Shown here in pieces: positions 25,290 to 37,251 of a stretch of DNA of 64,000 nucleotides. Under the pieces are notes generated by a model. The model was not told the DNA's origin and searched no databases. It worked only from the letters and a program-made list of their open reading frames with translations. The DNA comes from Cladorhizidae sp. MBARI D1340-BT2 (taxonomy: Eukaryota; Porifera; Demospongiae; Poecilosclerida; Cladorhizidae), in the NCBI GenBank assembly GCA_028752905.1, contig JAQNBH010000015.1:32819529-32883528 (forward strand). Reading direction: 5' to 3'. Position 1 is the stretch's first letter; every line of letters starts with the position of its first letter. A program made the translations under genes and the position numbers.

Positions 25290-26279
25290 CTAAAACTAAT
25301 GATTCTATGCTTATTTCACAGTAAAAAGATAAACGAAGAAGGAAACATCAGTTGCTTTAAGCTAAAATACAATAATATCTAACCACTAAATGCTGAATGT
25401 AAGCTTGATTATTTGAGATGAATGTCGCATTCCTAGTTTTTATGGTGAAATGTGGTACATACATACATACATAGATAAAAACCTACATGCATACACAAGA
25501 CATGCTTGGCAATATCAAGTTTTCCTTCCAACTCCCTCGTGAGGGCTCGCTTCACTTACCTACAACCTTGTCCAAGATCAGTAAGCCTTGTGGATGGTAA
25601 TTGTCCATGCAAGCTTCAACCATAATTGTAGGCAAGAGCACCTGGAATCAGCATGTGACTAAGTTCTTTGAATGGGACAGATGGAGAGAGGTACCATCAG
25701 TTAGAGTCAGTCCACTGTAGCCATTGAAAGGAAACATAACTGCTACTGTTGAATGGAGTGGTCATTCACTACTATTTTTACATAAGGCATCAACACTGCC
25801 CATTACTCCATTCACCAGCCCTTATTCAAGCCAAAGTAAACATCCAAGAAGCAGAACTATCACCGAAGGTATGATGATCTAGTTGTTTAATGTTAGATAG
25901 CTAACTTAAAACTTAGCTATCCACAACAAACAATTGCTTCAACTAATTCTCAAGCAAACTTTATTATGCTAAATATTATTAAACACATTATAGATTAGTA
26001 ATAATATTTTAAAATAATTATAATTATATAATAATATTTAAAGGAATTAAGTTGTCATAATTATGCATTTTAGATTGTGTACAACTATTATTACACATAG
26101 TGAAACTCGCAATGGAATTTCTGTTTTCTTGCCCCTCTAACATTTTGCGGTATATGTTTCGGTTGTTATAATTATGAATACATTATATGTATGTCCTAAT
26201 GAACATCAATTTGGTCATGAATAATAATGTAATTTAAGAAGACTACTTCTTTTGCAGATTGGAGAATGGCAATTTAGTC

Positions 26280-26909
26280 TTAGGAGTTCGACTTGTAACC
26301 TGTGATGATCTCTTCACCTTCACAAGGGCACCAATGAGATTGATTACGATCAAATTGGCAAATTGTTCTCACAAACATCAAATCTCGGACTTTAAGAGGT
26401 GTGCACTCAACTGTCTCTGGAGTCTCTGGTTTCGGTTGAAGTTCAGCTTGGATAAGAAAACTAGGGAAGTGGTCGTGATTGTATTTGCATGAGTACCTCC
26501 AGCGACATGACCCCGAATCCTTCGTTGGCAAATTAATAGTGCTGAGTAACTCACCACATCTTATATTTGCTATTCTCTCTTTTTCCGCTTTGGAAGCATT
26601 GATTGGTGTGGGTGTTGGCACTCTCTCACCTCTTAGAATCCCAGAATAGAAGAGATCAAACATACTGAAGACATGCTGGGGAGTGTCTAATGACAAACCG
26701 CCTTGTGTTCCGTTTTGAAATGCTTCTCCCAAAGATGTGCAATGATCAATACTGGATTGATTGCACTTTTCAACTGTATTTTGAGGACAGCTGTCATAAA
26801 TAAAGGATCTTTCATCGTTCACCTCTCGCCGATAGAGGGGTGATTGTACAGAAAACTGCACTGAAATGATTATGAAGAGAATGACTTGGCCAAGTTTAGT
26901 ACTGGACAT
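26280..26909 (-). CDS. Secreted cysteine-rich protein, possibly IL-17-like (B1, open frame)
   Basis: Single 209-residue frame. Residues 1-22 (LGQVILFIIISVQFSVQ core) look like a signal peptide. The mature part has ten cysteines (41, 49, 57, 118, 135, 141, 169, 184, 194, 196) and three N-glycosylation sequons (50, 66, 104). The C-terminal half resembles the IL-17 fold signature: a C-W near 135-136, FPSFLIQA near 148-155, CTPLKV near 169, a C near 184, and EEIITGY near 199. The family's usual Cys pair after the last strand is absent, so the assignment is tentative. A generic cystine-rich secreted protein is the alternative. It differs from the 51494-52123 copy at 9 of 630 bases, 7 of them amino-acid changing. 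Its upstream region has lost the TATA box through a deletion near 26995, so expression is doubtful. Confidence 0.6.
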   Translation of the reverse strand: MSSTKLGQVILFIIISVQFSVQSPLYRREVNDERSFIYDSCPQNTVEKCNQSSIDHCTSLGEAFQNGTQGGLSLDTPQHVFSMFDLFYSGILRGERVPTPTPINASKAEKERIANIRCGELLSTINLPTKDSGSCRWRYSCKYNHDHFPSFLIQAELQPKPETPETVECTPLKVRDLMFVRTICQFDRNQSHWCPCEGEEIITGYKSNS

Positions 26910-27009
26910 ATTGAGTATTCTGTAATGTAGTTCTAGGTAGATAGGTTTAGATAGGTTTAGATGGTAGTAGATTGTGTTGTCTATGAGCCATTCCTATGTA
27001 TGTTTTACA

Positions 27010-27743
27010 GGGAAAGCAGGCCCAAGGTTTAAGATTATGAAAATTAGTCTATGAACCACAATGATGTGTTCTTCCACATTGTTATTTTGGAAAAGCAAAG
27101 TTTTCCTCTGTGATGACAATGCCCATGGTCACATAGAGTAGCAAGGTCTAGTCCAGATGTTTGTTGACCTAATGGAAGCAGCATGTATGACCAACTAGAT
27201 ATAGGTGTGCCCATGTCCATCCACCTTGTTGGCAATGAATCTTCCAGATTTCATGGATTCTGTTAAATTGTTTTCAGCAAATTTATTTTTGTGGCATTAA
27301 TAGAGTAATGGCAGATATTGCAAAGTACCTGATCTGGTCGATCACAAATTTTTTCACATGCAATTTTTAAGACTTTCTTCTTCAATGGCTGAAGGCAAAT
27401 GAATGTGTGATAATTCTTTACTCTGGTATTGATCACAGGACATTTCTTTGTCATCAAGCAAAGAATATCTAAGTGACTGTAAAGAAAATGTTTGTTAACA
27501 GAGTTACAGTATGTAAAAAACATACATTATTTAAGAAAATACTAATCTAAAATGATGATTCAACCAGTGGACAACATCCTGAATGACTTATTCCTGACAC
27601 TATACTAGAATTGCTTTATGATAATATTCATACAGGAACATGCCTACAGCTGGCATTAGGGCCAGAGTAAGAGATACGGATAGTAATAGGTCTAGTGGTT
27701 GCTTTAGAATAATTTATTGTCTAGAGAAATCAGACAAAACAAT
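27010..27743 (-). repeat. Repeat y, inverted (B1), interrupted by transposon T
   Basis: Reverse complement of y. The segment catggtcacatagagtagc near 27127 mirrors 20180. It continues at 31258-31500 on the far side of T. In B2 the same y runs uninterrupted through 53184. The short minus-strand frame at 27263-27523 is not kept in other y copies. Confidence 0.75.
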
Positions 27744-28018
27744 TAGTCCAATGGCTGCCGAAACCCCCCCTCCCCCCCCAGTCTATATAACTGCCACTGT
27801 GATTTTATGTTAGTTTAAACACAGGTGTTTACAAAAATGCTTGATATACATGCAATTTTTGGTTGCAAGTATGTTAAATGAGCAATCCAAGATGGCCGCT
27901 GTGCACTGCTGGCTAAATTTGATACAAAATACTATTTTTTAATCGAATTGATGTAAATATAATTTGGGATTGGAGAAATTTATTGGAGACATAATTTGTC
28001 CATTTTGAGGTCTTCCTT
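27744..28018 (+). repeat. Left terminal inverted repeat of T
   Basis: Pairs with 30966-31254 in inverted orientation. It includes the poly-C tract, the segment gatatacatgcaattttt and a segment with aagatggccgctgtgcac. Divergence and small indels between the two ends indicate an old or inactive element. Confidence 0.75.
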
Positions 28019-28406
28019 GTAAAAAAAATATGGTCACTGGTGAGGTTAAAAATAGCAGTTGATTAAGTTTGCATAGATTCGTAATTAATTAGGCAGTGTC
28101 AATTGGATAGTATCAACTTGCATCTTCTGATTTATATTTTTTTCATGTACTTTTCTTTTTAATAGCCTTTGTTAGGCTAGTAACCTGTTCATTGTTAGCC
28201 AGCTTATTGTGTTACCAGGGCCCTTCTCTGTGGACTAGTTGTATATAAAGGTTCAAATATACAGTATAATTGTTGTTGCACTTATAACCTTCAGAATTCA
28301 TTGCAACTTGAAAGCAAGGTGAGGCAGCCATTAGTTAGCTGTTGTAGACTAGCTACTAGAATTTGTGTAATTTTTAATTGCTCTTATATGTTCCAAGTGG
28401 GTAATA

Positions 28407-30926
28407 ATGGCTGATGAGAAACCACTGCAATTAAAGAAGGATGTCAAGAAAAGGGGAACACTTGATTGTATAGTCTGTTATACACCAGGATGCAAGGATA
28501 AAATATATTCAGTTAGCAAAGCAATCTTTGAATCAATACAAAAAGCTGCAAGGACCCATCAGTTAATTGACAAAACAGACTCTGAGCAGTGTGGCAGTAT
28601 AATTATGTGAAGGCATCCCTGATAGCATTGTAAATGGCTACCATTGTAAGTATTATCAGCGTTTCATATCAACTTCAAGAATTACTAAACGAAAACATAG
28701 TGAGATTAAAGATCAATGTGATGAGGTTAAAAATCCTCGCCAAAAAAGCAAATCCAACACATCAACTCTACTTCCTCAGGATCATTGCTTCTTGTGTTGA
28801 GATGAAAAAGCATAATGATAAACTGATCAAGTTAGCTTCTAAGTCACGTGAGTCTGAAATTAAAGAGAAAATTATCTTAAATCAAGACCCTAAACTGATG
28901 TCTTTACTTCATTTGGATCTGATTGCCAAGGATGCAAAATATCACAAATCATGCTTTGAGTCGTATATCCCACCCGAAAAAGGATATCTGCCACAACCAG
29001 TGAATCAGTCGATTCCAAAGAATCCTTGGCTGCACAAAAAGCTGCATTTCACCATGTATGTGAACCTGTGGATAATCAAATCATGAAGGGAGCACACGTA
29101 GAACGTATCACAATGTTGAGGGAGAGATACCTTGAATATTTGCTATGTTATCATCCCCTAGATTCTATAATCAGGACTACAAAACATACAAACTCAAGGC
29201 TAAACTAATGAAACACTTCGGCCATACCATCAAATTCTGGCAACCAAACTACCGCAGTGGATTAATATATTCCAGTCATGTTCCACAAGTTGCTGCAATT
29301 GAAGTTACATTTGAAGCTGCTCCCATTCAAGGAATCTTGACATTGTTGGAGATTGCTGGAATGCATGGAAAAGAAGAGTCTAAGCATCTCCACAAAGATG
29401 TTAGGGCAGCACAAATTAGGAAGTCTGAAGAGGCAGTGATAAGGACTATATATGAACACGATCAAGAGCTATATCAATCCATTTGACTCGGAGAGACAAA
29501 ATGTTATTGTATGCCTTTCCTCTGGAATTCCTGCATCTCAAGAACTAGTCGTTGACCTCCTTGATGATACACCTGGAGAAAGAGCATTGAAAGACTTCCT
29601 GGAACTGCGAGTATCTGGAGGCTTTGTAAAATTTCATGAGCCAATCAAGAAGAGGAACCATCTGACATTCCAAAAGCAAGCTGAGAGTAAGACTATCAAG
29701 GCCAGGAACAAATGTATTTCTATACAAGCTCAGCGCAATTTGTTTGGGCAGCTCATCCTTTTATCAGCTCAACATAACATCAGTTTGGAGAAAGCATTGT
29801 CATTTGAACTTGGAGTGATTCCTTGGAGTATGGCAACTGCAGATGGATGCCCAGACAAATCAACACTCCTGCATCATCTTGAAGGGGACTTCCAGATAAG
29901 TTAGTGGCCACATAATGCTGCTACCATCATTGATGCTGCAGCACACATCCAGGCTCAATCAATCACAAGAACCTTTGGGGAACTAGCAGAGCAATTGTGG
30001 AATACCTTGCCTAAAACTCACCGTGTCGATTTTGTAAATGACACCTACATTCAGGCATCAATTAAGTCCGTTGAGATTTCAAAGGCTTCTTGTCGAACAA
30101 TCAAACCAAGAGCCAGCTCTCAAAGTTTATCTTGAAGGAATGGCAGTCTCCAAAATATGCCTCTAGGCTATGGGGTCACCAGATCATGTTCACTCTAGGT
30201 AAAGAGTGCTGGGAATTGACGAGTGATGTTGAGTTGTACTCACTGACCTACAATGATCTTAACAGCAATAAGGTAAACAAAAGGAGGAGGATCGATATCG
30301 TTGCAGTGCAACATCACATTGGTGCCAGTGTTAGTGAAGCAGTCCTAGGCTTTCATGCTTTCACCGGGTGCGACACTACCAGTGCATTTATGAGAAAGGG
30401 GAAGGTCAAGCCTTACAAGAAAATGCTGAGTGATCCTGCATTCATTAACACTTTTGGCCAGCTGGACATGATGAAATTGTCACTGAAGAGGATCATAAGG
30501 TGTTAGAGAAATTTACATGTTATATATATGGCTCGAAGACCACATCTTTTACCGGTTCGATGTTTTCTTCCAACGCTTTTCAACAAGGAAATCTAAATGA
30601 CTACTGAGCACTGACATTGGCATAGATATCAGCCTACTGCCACCTTGACAATCTAGTCTCAAAATACACATTCAAAGAGCAAACTTCTAATCATACATTT
30701 GGTGGAGAGCACTGATCAAATCTCCACAAATTCCATCTCCATTGAAACATGGTTGGGTCTTAGAGCAAGGCTCACTGCGTTTCCAGTGAACTCACAATGA
30801 GATAATGCCAACTGACATAGAAGAAATCCTGGTTAGCTGCCAGCAGTCAAACCAAAAATTAATGAAGATGAAGATGAAGAGTCACCAATATGTAGCTCTG
30901 AGGATACTTACTATGAATCAGACTAA
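28407..30926 (+). pseudogene. Decayed transposase-like gene of T (HAFTGCDTTS family)
   Basis: Landmarks appear in order but in changing frames. The N-terminus at 28407 contains CIVCYTPGC. There is a Cys-Cys then His-Cys zinc-binding-like element (DHCFLC near 28780, YHKSCFESY near 28945). The segment QDYKTYKLKAKLMKHFG is near 29165 and KARNKCISIQAQRNLFGQ near 29700. The block GFHAFTGCDTTSAFMRKGK lies near 30350-30405. A C-terminal segment with IWWRALIKSPQIPSP is near 30690, and an acidic tail (NEDEDEES) ends at a TAA-like stop near 30926. I recognise this order from a common uncharacterised transposon-type protein family of metazoans. Several frameshifts and stops (for example 28603, 28800, 29484, 29902, 30130) make it non-functional. 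Confidence 0.65.
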
Positions 30927-30965
30927 GTTTGAATGCATCCATGACCACATCATATAATTTTACAA

Positions 30966-31254
30966 TGAAGATGACCTTAAAATGGATAAATTGTTTTCTA
31001 ATGAATTCCTTGACCCAAAATTAGTTAAAATTGATATTGCACATGGTTTTTTAATCAAAAGAAAACATTTTGCCCAAATTTAGCCAATGGCGCACAGCGG
31101 CCATTTTGAATTGCTGATATACCAGACATGCAACCGGATAATGCATGTATATCAAGTCATTTTGTAAATAACTATGTTTGAACTAACAGAAAATCAGAGT
31201 GCAGGTTATATAGACTGGGGGGGGGGACCTTTTCAGTATCTAGCCACTGGTCTA
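30966..31254 (-). repeat. Right terminal inverted repeat of T
   Basis: Inverted partner of 27744-28018. It holds a run of ten G (31217-31226) and ends TGGTCTA. The segment gcacagcggccattttg near 31092 mirrors the left end. Confidence 0.75.
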
Positions 31255-31679
31255 AATATGGTAGCTAGTACAAATGATTTCATCATTGATGTAATGTTTG
31301 GATGGTAAAACAGATTTTCAAAAACATGGTTACGGTCCTCAGATGTTTGCTTCCCAAACTGTTGGGCCATGCAAGTAATACACTTTTCTTAAAATGCAAT
31401 TCAATTTCTCAAAAAGCACACTAACATTAATCCACAAACTCAATCGTTACAACTATTTCCTAATAAGGTTACAACTAGACTATTAACTACAACAAAGTAT
31501 ATATATATTGAAAGTGGGATTTACCATTGTATTTGCATGAGTGCAACTCAGAATGCATTAGTTCTTAGAAGAATTTTTTTGGCAAATGTGGTTGCATTTA
31601 TAATCGAATACTCATTATGGCCTATTTTGACACCATGGTGTCTCCTGGATTTTGCATATATTTTAGTTATACTTTTCTA

Positions 31680-32705
31680 ATGCCATTCAACTGATCTCCA
31701 CTTGATATATCATTGTAAACTTGCTAATGGCCAATGAGTTGTAGCTGCTATTCCTTATGCAACATCCTATGTTTATTTCAACACCATTATGAATTCAACA
31801 CTGCCAATAGCTCTTCAGAAGCACAACTTTTCTGCAGCACCTCCACTAGTGCTCTACAACGAGACCTAAACTGCCAACACAGAAACTTGGGGAATATCTA
31901 CACTAAAAACTGGGCTTCAAATAGTAATCATTTCATATTCTTTGACTTGGGTGTTCCATCAACTTAGATCATTGGGTCAACAACACAAATACTGACCTAA
32001 CCTGGTGGAGGTGTGACAGCAACATGGCACTATCCAGGCCAGTGATAAATCAGTTTTAACATGACCAGTACATAGCCATCCTCATCAGTGGTAAACCCTC
32101 CTCATCCCACCATTATCTCTCTGAGCTAATTCCAAATGGTCGACAGGTTCTCAGTCAGTGATACAGCAGAAACACCATTTCAATAGCTATCTCTCCATCT
32201 TCCAAACACTCCAGCCATAATGAAGAAACCTCCCCATTAATATCAAATTGGGGGGAAAATTCATTAGTTAGAAGATGTGGAAAATATCAACCTCTCCCAC
32301 TTAAACCAAATAGCTTTGCAGCTAATCAACCACCTGATTCGATAAACAGAAACAGAAGAAATTCTGCCACAACACTCCTGACTTGGTTACCTGGATTCTA
32401 ATCAACAATATCAATAGAATCTTCTCTCACAAAATCAAATGTCAACTTCGGAAGAAGCAGCATCCTTCATTCATCAATAGTGCATATTATATCACTACTC
32501 AAGTGGCATTTTCTAAACTGTAAAGTGCAATTAAGAAACTCAAGTATGCAAGTGTTCCCGTCCAAACAACATTCATGCTTGAATAACTTATCCATGCAGT
32601 TCCTCTCCATGATTACTGGTTCGAGATCCAAATTGCTAATTGCCTAAGACCATTACGATTCCCTTCAACACTGAAGTCACACAATGTTGTTGACATCAAC
32701 AAAAA
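31680..32705 (+). repeat. Repeat x, plus orientation (C2 proximal)
   Basis: Equivalent of 4863-5940. It is the right-arm partner of inverted x at 17630-19185 in the mirror organisation around the B1 centre. No gene seen. Confidence 0.75.
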
Positions 32706-33527
32706 TAAACCAAATTATGACTCCAAAACTACAATCCCACCTGTCTCCTCTGAAATATAGCCATTCTTTTAAACTTTAGTCTTGAACTATTGCATACCTG
32801 CTATCATCAAAGCTGATACTTCCCAACCAATTCAGAAGCAGAAAATGGTAGTAGAGCTCCTGACAGTTAGTTGGCTACTTCCCTTCAGCAGCAAGCTAAC
32901 TTTTTGTTGATCATACAATTTTCCCTATCGGTATGTGTGCTGGGAGAACTCTCTACCTTCAATGGAGGGGCAGGCCAAAGGTTTAAGGTTATGAGAAGTA
33001 GTCTATGAACCACCATGCTCAGTTGTTCCACACTGTCCTTTTAGAAGAGGAAATTTTCAGCTCGGATCATGGTCACATAGAGTAGCAAAGTCTGGTCCAG
33101 GGAATTGTTGACCAAATGGAAGCAGCATGGATGAGCACCTAGATATTGCATAGACACTGTTGACCATAGATCAGCCAAATTTCACGGATTCTGTTATATT
33201 GTTTTCAGCAACATGTATTTGAGTGGTATGAATATGTAGCTATTGACAAGTACCCCAGCTGGGGGATCTGCCCACTGATTTATCCTATCCCACTTTTGAA
33301 GCTAAGTCCTTCAAATGGCTGGAGACAAATCATTCTACGCTCTGTTAATGATCACCATACATTACTCAGATATTTTCTTCCCAAACTGTTGGCCCATGCA
33401 AGTAATACACTTTTCTTAGAATGCATTTCAGTTTCTCAAAAAGCGCACTAACCATAATGCTCAAACTCAATCATTAAAACTATTTCCTAACAAGGTCTAC
33501 AACAATGTCCCTTTAGATTACATATAT

Positions 33528-34338
33528 AAATGAAGATCAGCCTACTTTTTGGGGAGGTAAGAATACCCATGTATTGAAGTAAAAGTAAAGGAGCAGGAAT
33601 TATGGTTTCCGATTTTGTGGAGGAAAGAGAAGGCTAACATATGAGCAGTATCAGGAGGCAAAGAAACATGACCCAATAATTATTGCCTTTCAGGCTCATC
33701 AGTTTCTAGAATATGGTGGAGACAAGGAAGGGTACTGGACTAGTCAGAAGTTCATGAAGCAAATGGAGTTGGCAGTCAAAATAGCTGATTACAAAAGTGA
33801 GGGATGGCAGTGTTTTGGGTCTTTGACCATTCAAGTTGTCACACTTGTGTACCAGAAGATGCCTTAGATGTTAACTATATGAACGTCGTCAATCCAGGGG
33901 ATAAACAAAGAATCATGAGAGATTTAGGAAGCCTCAGGCAATGAATTTTAATATAGGTGTTCAGAAAGGAACGAGGCAAGTTCTTACAGAAAGAGGTTTA
34001 AACACAAATGTGATGGCTCCTGCTGAAATGAATATAGCATCTTTCCCAGATTAAAAAAAAAACAGAAGTCCAAAGTTGAGATCTTCCTTGAATTTATAGG
34101 ACATGTGGGATTCTTTTTACCCAAATATCATTGTGAATTGAACCCAATCGAACGTATGTGGGCTCAATCCAAACAATATACAAAAGCATACTGTAAATAC
34201 ACACTCCATAGTTTATGTGAAAATATACCCAAAGGTTTGGTTTCGATAACTACTGAAAATATTCAGAAATATTTCAGAAAGGCCAGAGAATACATGTTTG
34301 CTTATCTAGAATTGGATCAGAGATGGAAACTCATGTAA
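33528..34338 (+). pseudogene. Transposase 3' half only, C2 copy
   Basis: Begins at a deletion junction inside the codons just after the HDES segment. It retains the YWTSQKFMKQM region, FDHSSCH-equivalent DNA (one base lost near 33817, so frameshifted) and an open terminal frame (34105-34338) with LPKYHCELNPIERMW. It lacks the first catalytic Asp, so it cannot encode an active enzyme. Confidence 0.75.
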
Positions 34339-37251
34339 AAATCTACAAACAAGAAGTTCGATGATTTACGAAATGAAGTAATATTTTTCCGAAAATGTGT
34401 AAATCACAATATTGCACTTTTTTCTCATTTCTTCACGTAACTTTGTTTTCTTATCTTTAAGAATTATGTATATATACCAAATACGAAACTTCAATAAAAA
34501 AATATTGATTATACACATAAATTTTTTCATAAATAGTAATAATTGATATATCAATTCTCTAATATATTAAGTCAACCAAAAAAATAAAGTCATCATGTAA
34601 CTTTTTCTACCTTCAACAAACCTATGAGAAAAAGAGAAAAAAGTTAATAATGTCAAGTTGTATGGAGGTACATATGAAAATTTGTCATCTACAAAAATGC
34701 TGCCATTTTGGTTCAAAGGTCATTCCCATGGTAACATCCATTTTTTATGAATGTGTGCCCTAGTGTACATTAATATGGTAATAATAGTTTTCTTCTAAAC
34801 ATTGTTCATAAAGCAAATATATTTAATTGCCATTTTTGACATTCTTGGAAGTAGATGCCCTGTGCACTATAGATCTTCAACTGACCTCCACTTAAATCAA
34901 TCCTTGTAATGTTCCTGATGGGCCAGTGAGTTGTAGCTGCTATGCCTTATGCAACTCCCTCATGGTCAATTAAACTCCACTATGAATCCTAATTTCATTA
35001 CATATTTTTTAAAGATTTTCTACAAAACAGCTCAGTTGATCTTCTGCTTGGTCTTACTTTAATACTACCCTAACCAATGACAAGATTAGTCTCCACCAGC
35101 CAACCATCTTAATTATTCTGCAACTCTCCATAACCCTGAAAACGAGAAGCAATCCATCATAATTATATATATAGAGCCAATTGTGATTCTACTTGAGATA
35201 CTTAGCTCTTTGAAGCAAGAAGGGACAGCTTCCCTTGCTTCATTCACAGGAATGAATCCCATGGCATATCCATATTATGTTAAGGCAACCATTTTTGGCC
35301 GCGCAATATTTAAAATATTAAGCCCCACCATTATTCTGCAATGTCATATCGTGAAAGTGCAAGATAGGCATGTCCCTAAGTTCATTGGGTCACTGATATA
35401 AATCCTGATCCAGGCTGGTGGAGAGGTGACAGCAAACATGGCACCATCTAGACAAGGGATACATCATTTTTAACCCTTCCAAGTACAGACCTCTCCTCAT
35501 TGAAGGTAATCTACCCTCTTCCCAACACCATATCTCTGAGCTAAGAGATAAAACTTCCAAACGGTCGATGGGGCCTCAGTAAGGCAAATAACACCAGAAT
35601 CTATAAACAGCAAACCAGAAACTCGGCCACATCACTGCTGACTTGCTTTCCTGGACCCTAATCAAGAATGACAAAACCCCACACCCATATAATTATAGTC
35701 TTCTCTCACAAAATCAACAGCAGGAAAAGTAGCATTCTCCCTTCTGAAATAGTGTCTTACCACTGAAGTATCACCTTCCAAGATATAAAGAGCAATTAAA
35801 AAAACTCTAGCATGAAAGATTCCTGGTCCTAACAACATTTATGCTGAGCAAGTCATCACAATGCCGGTTATTTCCTTAAGAACTGCCTCCTGGTCTGAAT
35901 TTCTCATTGCCTGAACCAGTAACATTCTCTGCATCCTGGAAGAGACACAATATTCTAGCTATCCACAAAAACAAATCAAATTATAACTCCAAATGCTACA
36001 ATCCCAACTCTCTCCTCTCTATCCCTATGGAAAGGGTTATTCTAAAGTGGATGGAGCTACTGCTTAAGCTGTGCAAATCACCTCAAACAATAGTCAGACA
36101 ACAGAAAAGGCAGGAGCACTGATGATCAATTCATCTATCTCACAGATATATCAAGAAGTATTCAAGGCAATGAGAAAATGTGTGCTCTAATGATCAACTT
36201 GTCGTATTCCTAAGATGCAGTCTGGCTTAAAAACATTTGCCATAACCTTTCCAATACTCTTCATGAACGAATGCATTTGTGCATTACTGATAGTTATATT
36301 GAATTGCATTTTAAGAAAGGTGTATTTATTGCACAGGCCAACAGTTTGGGAAGCAAACATCTGAGGACTGTAGCCAGGTTTTTGAAAATCCATTTCACCA
36401 TCCTACCATTACATCAGTGATGAAATCATTTGTACTAGCTATCAAATTGTGTTGTATGACTTCTCTAGACAATTTTCTAGACCACTCGCTAGATGTGACA
36501 CTATCCCTATCTGTTACTATGGCCCTATTGTCAGCTGGAGGCATGTTCCTATAATATTATCATGAAGCAAATCTAGGATGATGTCAGATAGAAGTCACCC
36601 TGGCTGTTGTCCACTGGTTGAATCAAAATTTGATATGTCATTTGTAGACTAGTATTGTCTTCAATAATGTATGTTTTGTTTACAGTCACTAGATATTCCT
36701 TGCTCAAAGAAATGTCTAGTGATTGATACCAGAGCAAATAATTATCACACATTATTTGCCTTCAGCCATGGGGAAGAACATAGCTTTGAAAGGCTTCAAA
36801 AAGTGAGATAGGATAAATCAGTGGGCAGGTCACCCACCTGTCAATAGCTACTATTACTCTATTCATGCAACACAAATATATCTAGCTGAAAACAGGTTAA
36901 CAGAATAATTGAAATCTGGCTGATTCTAGTCAACAAAATGGATGGACTAATCTAATACATGCAGCTTCCATTACATCAACAATCATCTGGACCAGACCTT
37001 GCTACTCTATGTGACCATGAGCCTTTTCATCACAGTTGAAAATTTCCTTTTCCATAATGACAATGTGGAACAATCCATCATGGTGGTTTATAGACTATTT
37101 GTCATAAATTCCGTGTTCTACGGTGAAAAATTCTCTTATCATTCAATTCTCTTTCTTGTGGTATGAACTGCTCAGTCACTAAGCCAACCTTTGCTTGTTG
37201 TGTTGCTGTGGGTTTATCGTTTATTTTGGTTTTGACTAATCCAAAATTAGT

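Larger units (their letters stand above)
15031..27743 (+). repeat. Tandem unit block B, copy 1
   Basis: Direct repeat of 40460-53184, with few differences. Its inner layout is: TG microsatellite, D repeat (15565-17480), inverted x (17630-19185), y (19440-20380), plus-strand cysteine-rich pseudogene, second D (21345-22680), unique centre (22680-23940), inverted m (24160-24900), minus-strand cysteine-rich gene (26280-26909) and inverted y. The block ends at the T insertion site. Between features (15320-15565, 25290-25990) I see nothing recognisable. Confidence 0.9.
27744..31254 (+). mobile_element. DNA transposon T with about 280-base terminal inverted repeats
   Basis: A 3511-base insertion interrupting repeat y. 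The ends read TAGTCCAATGGCT and, on the opposite strand, TAGACCAGTGGCT. Poly-C tracts (27764-27779, and 31217-31226 as poly-G) and CAGTCTATATAAC follow inward. Similarity continues inward to about 28018 and about 30966. AAT flanks both sides (27741-27743 and 31255-31257), while the paralogous site in the next unit (53182-53184) has a single AAT and no insert, giving a 3-base target duplication. The interior carries a decayed transposase-like gene on the plus strand. Superfamily not determined. Confidence 0.85.
31258..35869 (+). repeat. Tandem unit block C, copy 2 (with deletions)
   Basis: Direct repeat of C1 and C3. Compared with C3 it lacks about 1.2 kb around 33527, which removes the transposase 5' half, and about 320 bases around 35592. 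It contains x (31680-32705), inverted y (32915-33500), a truncated transposase (33528-34338) and the distal x from 34880 on. The first 240 bases are the remainder of the inverted y split by T. Confidence 0.9.

Noticed and set aside
27263..27523. 86-codon minus-strand ORF (also 52691-52951) with several cysteines
   Set aside because: It lies wholly inside repeat y, and the plus-oriented y copies in A and B do not keep this frame. Its survival in B1 and B2 only reflects recent duplication.
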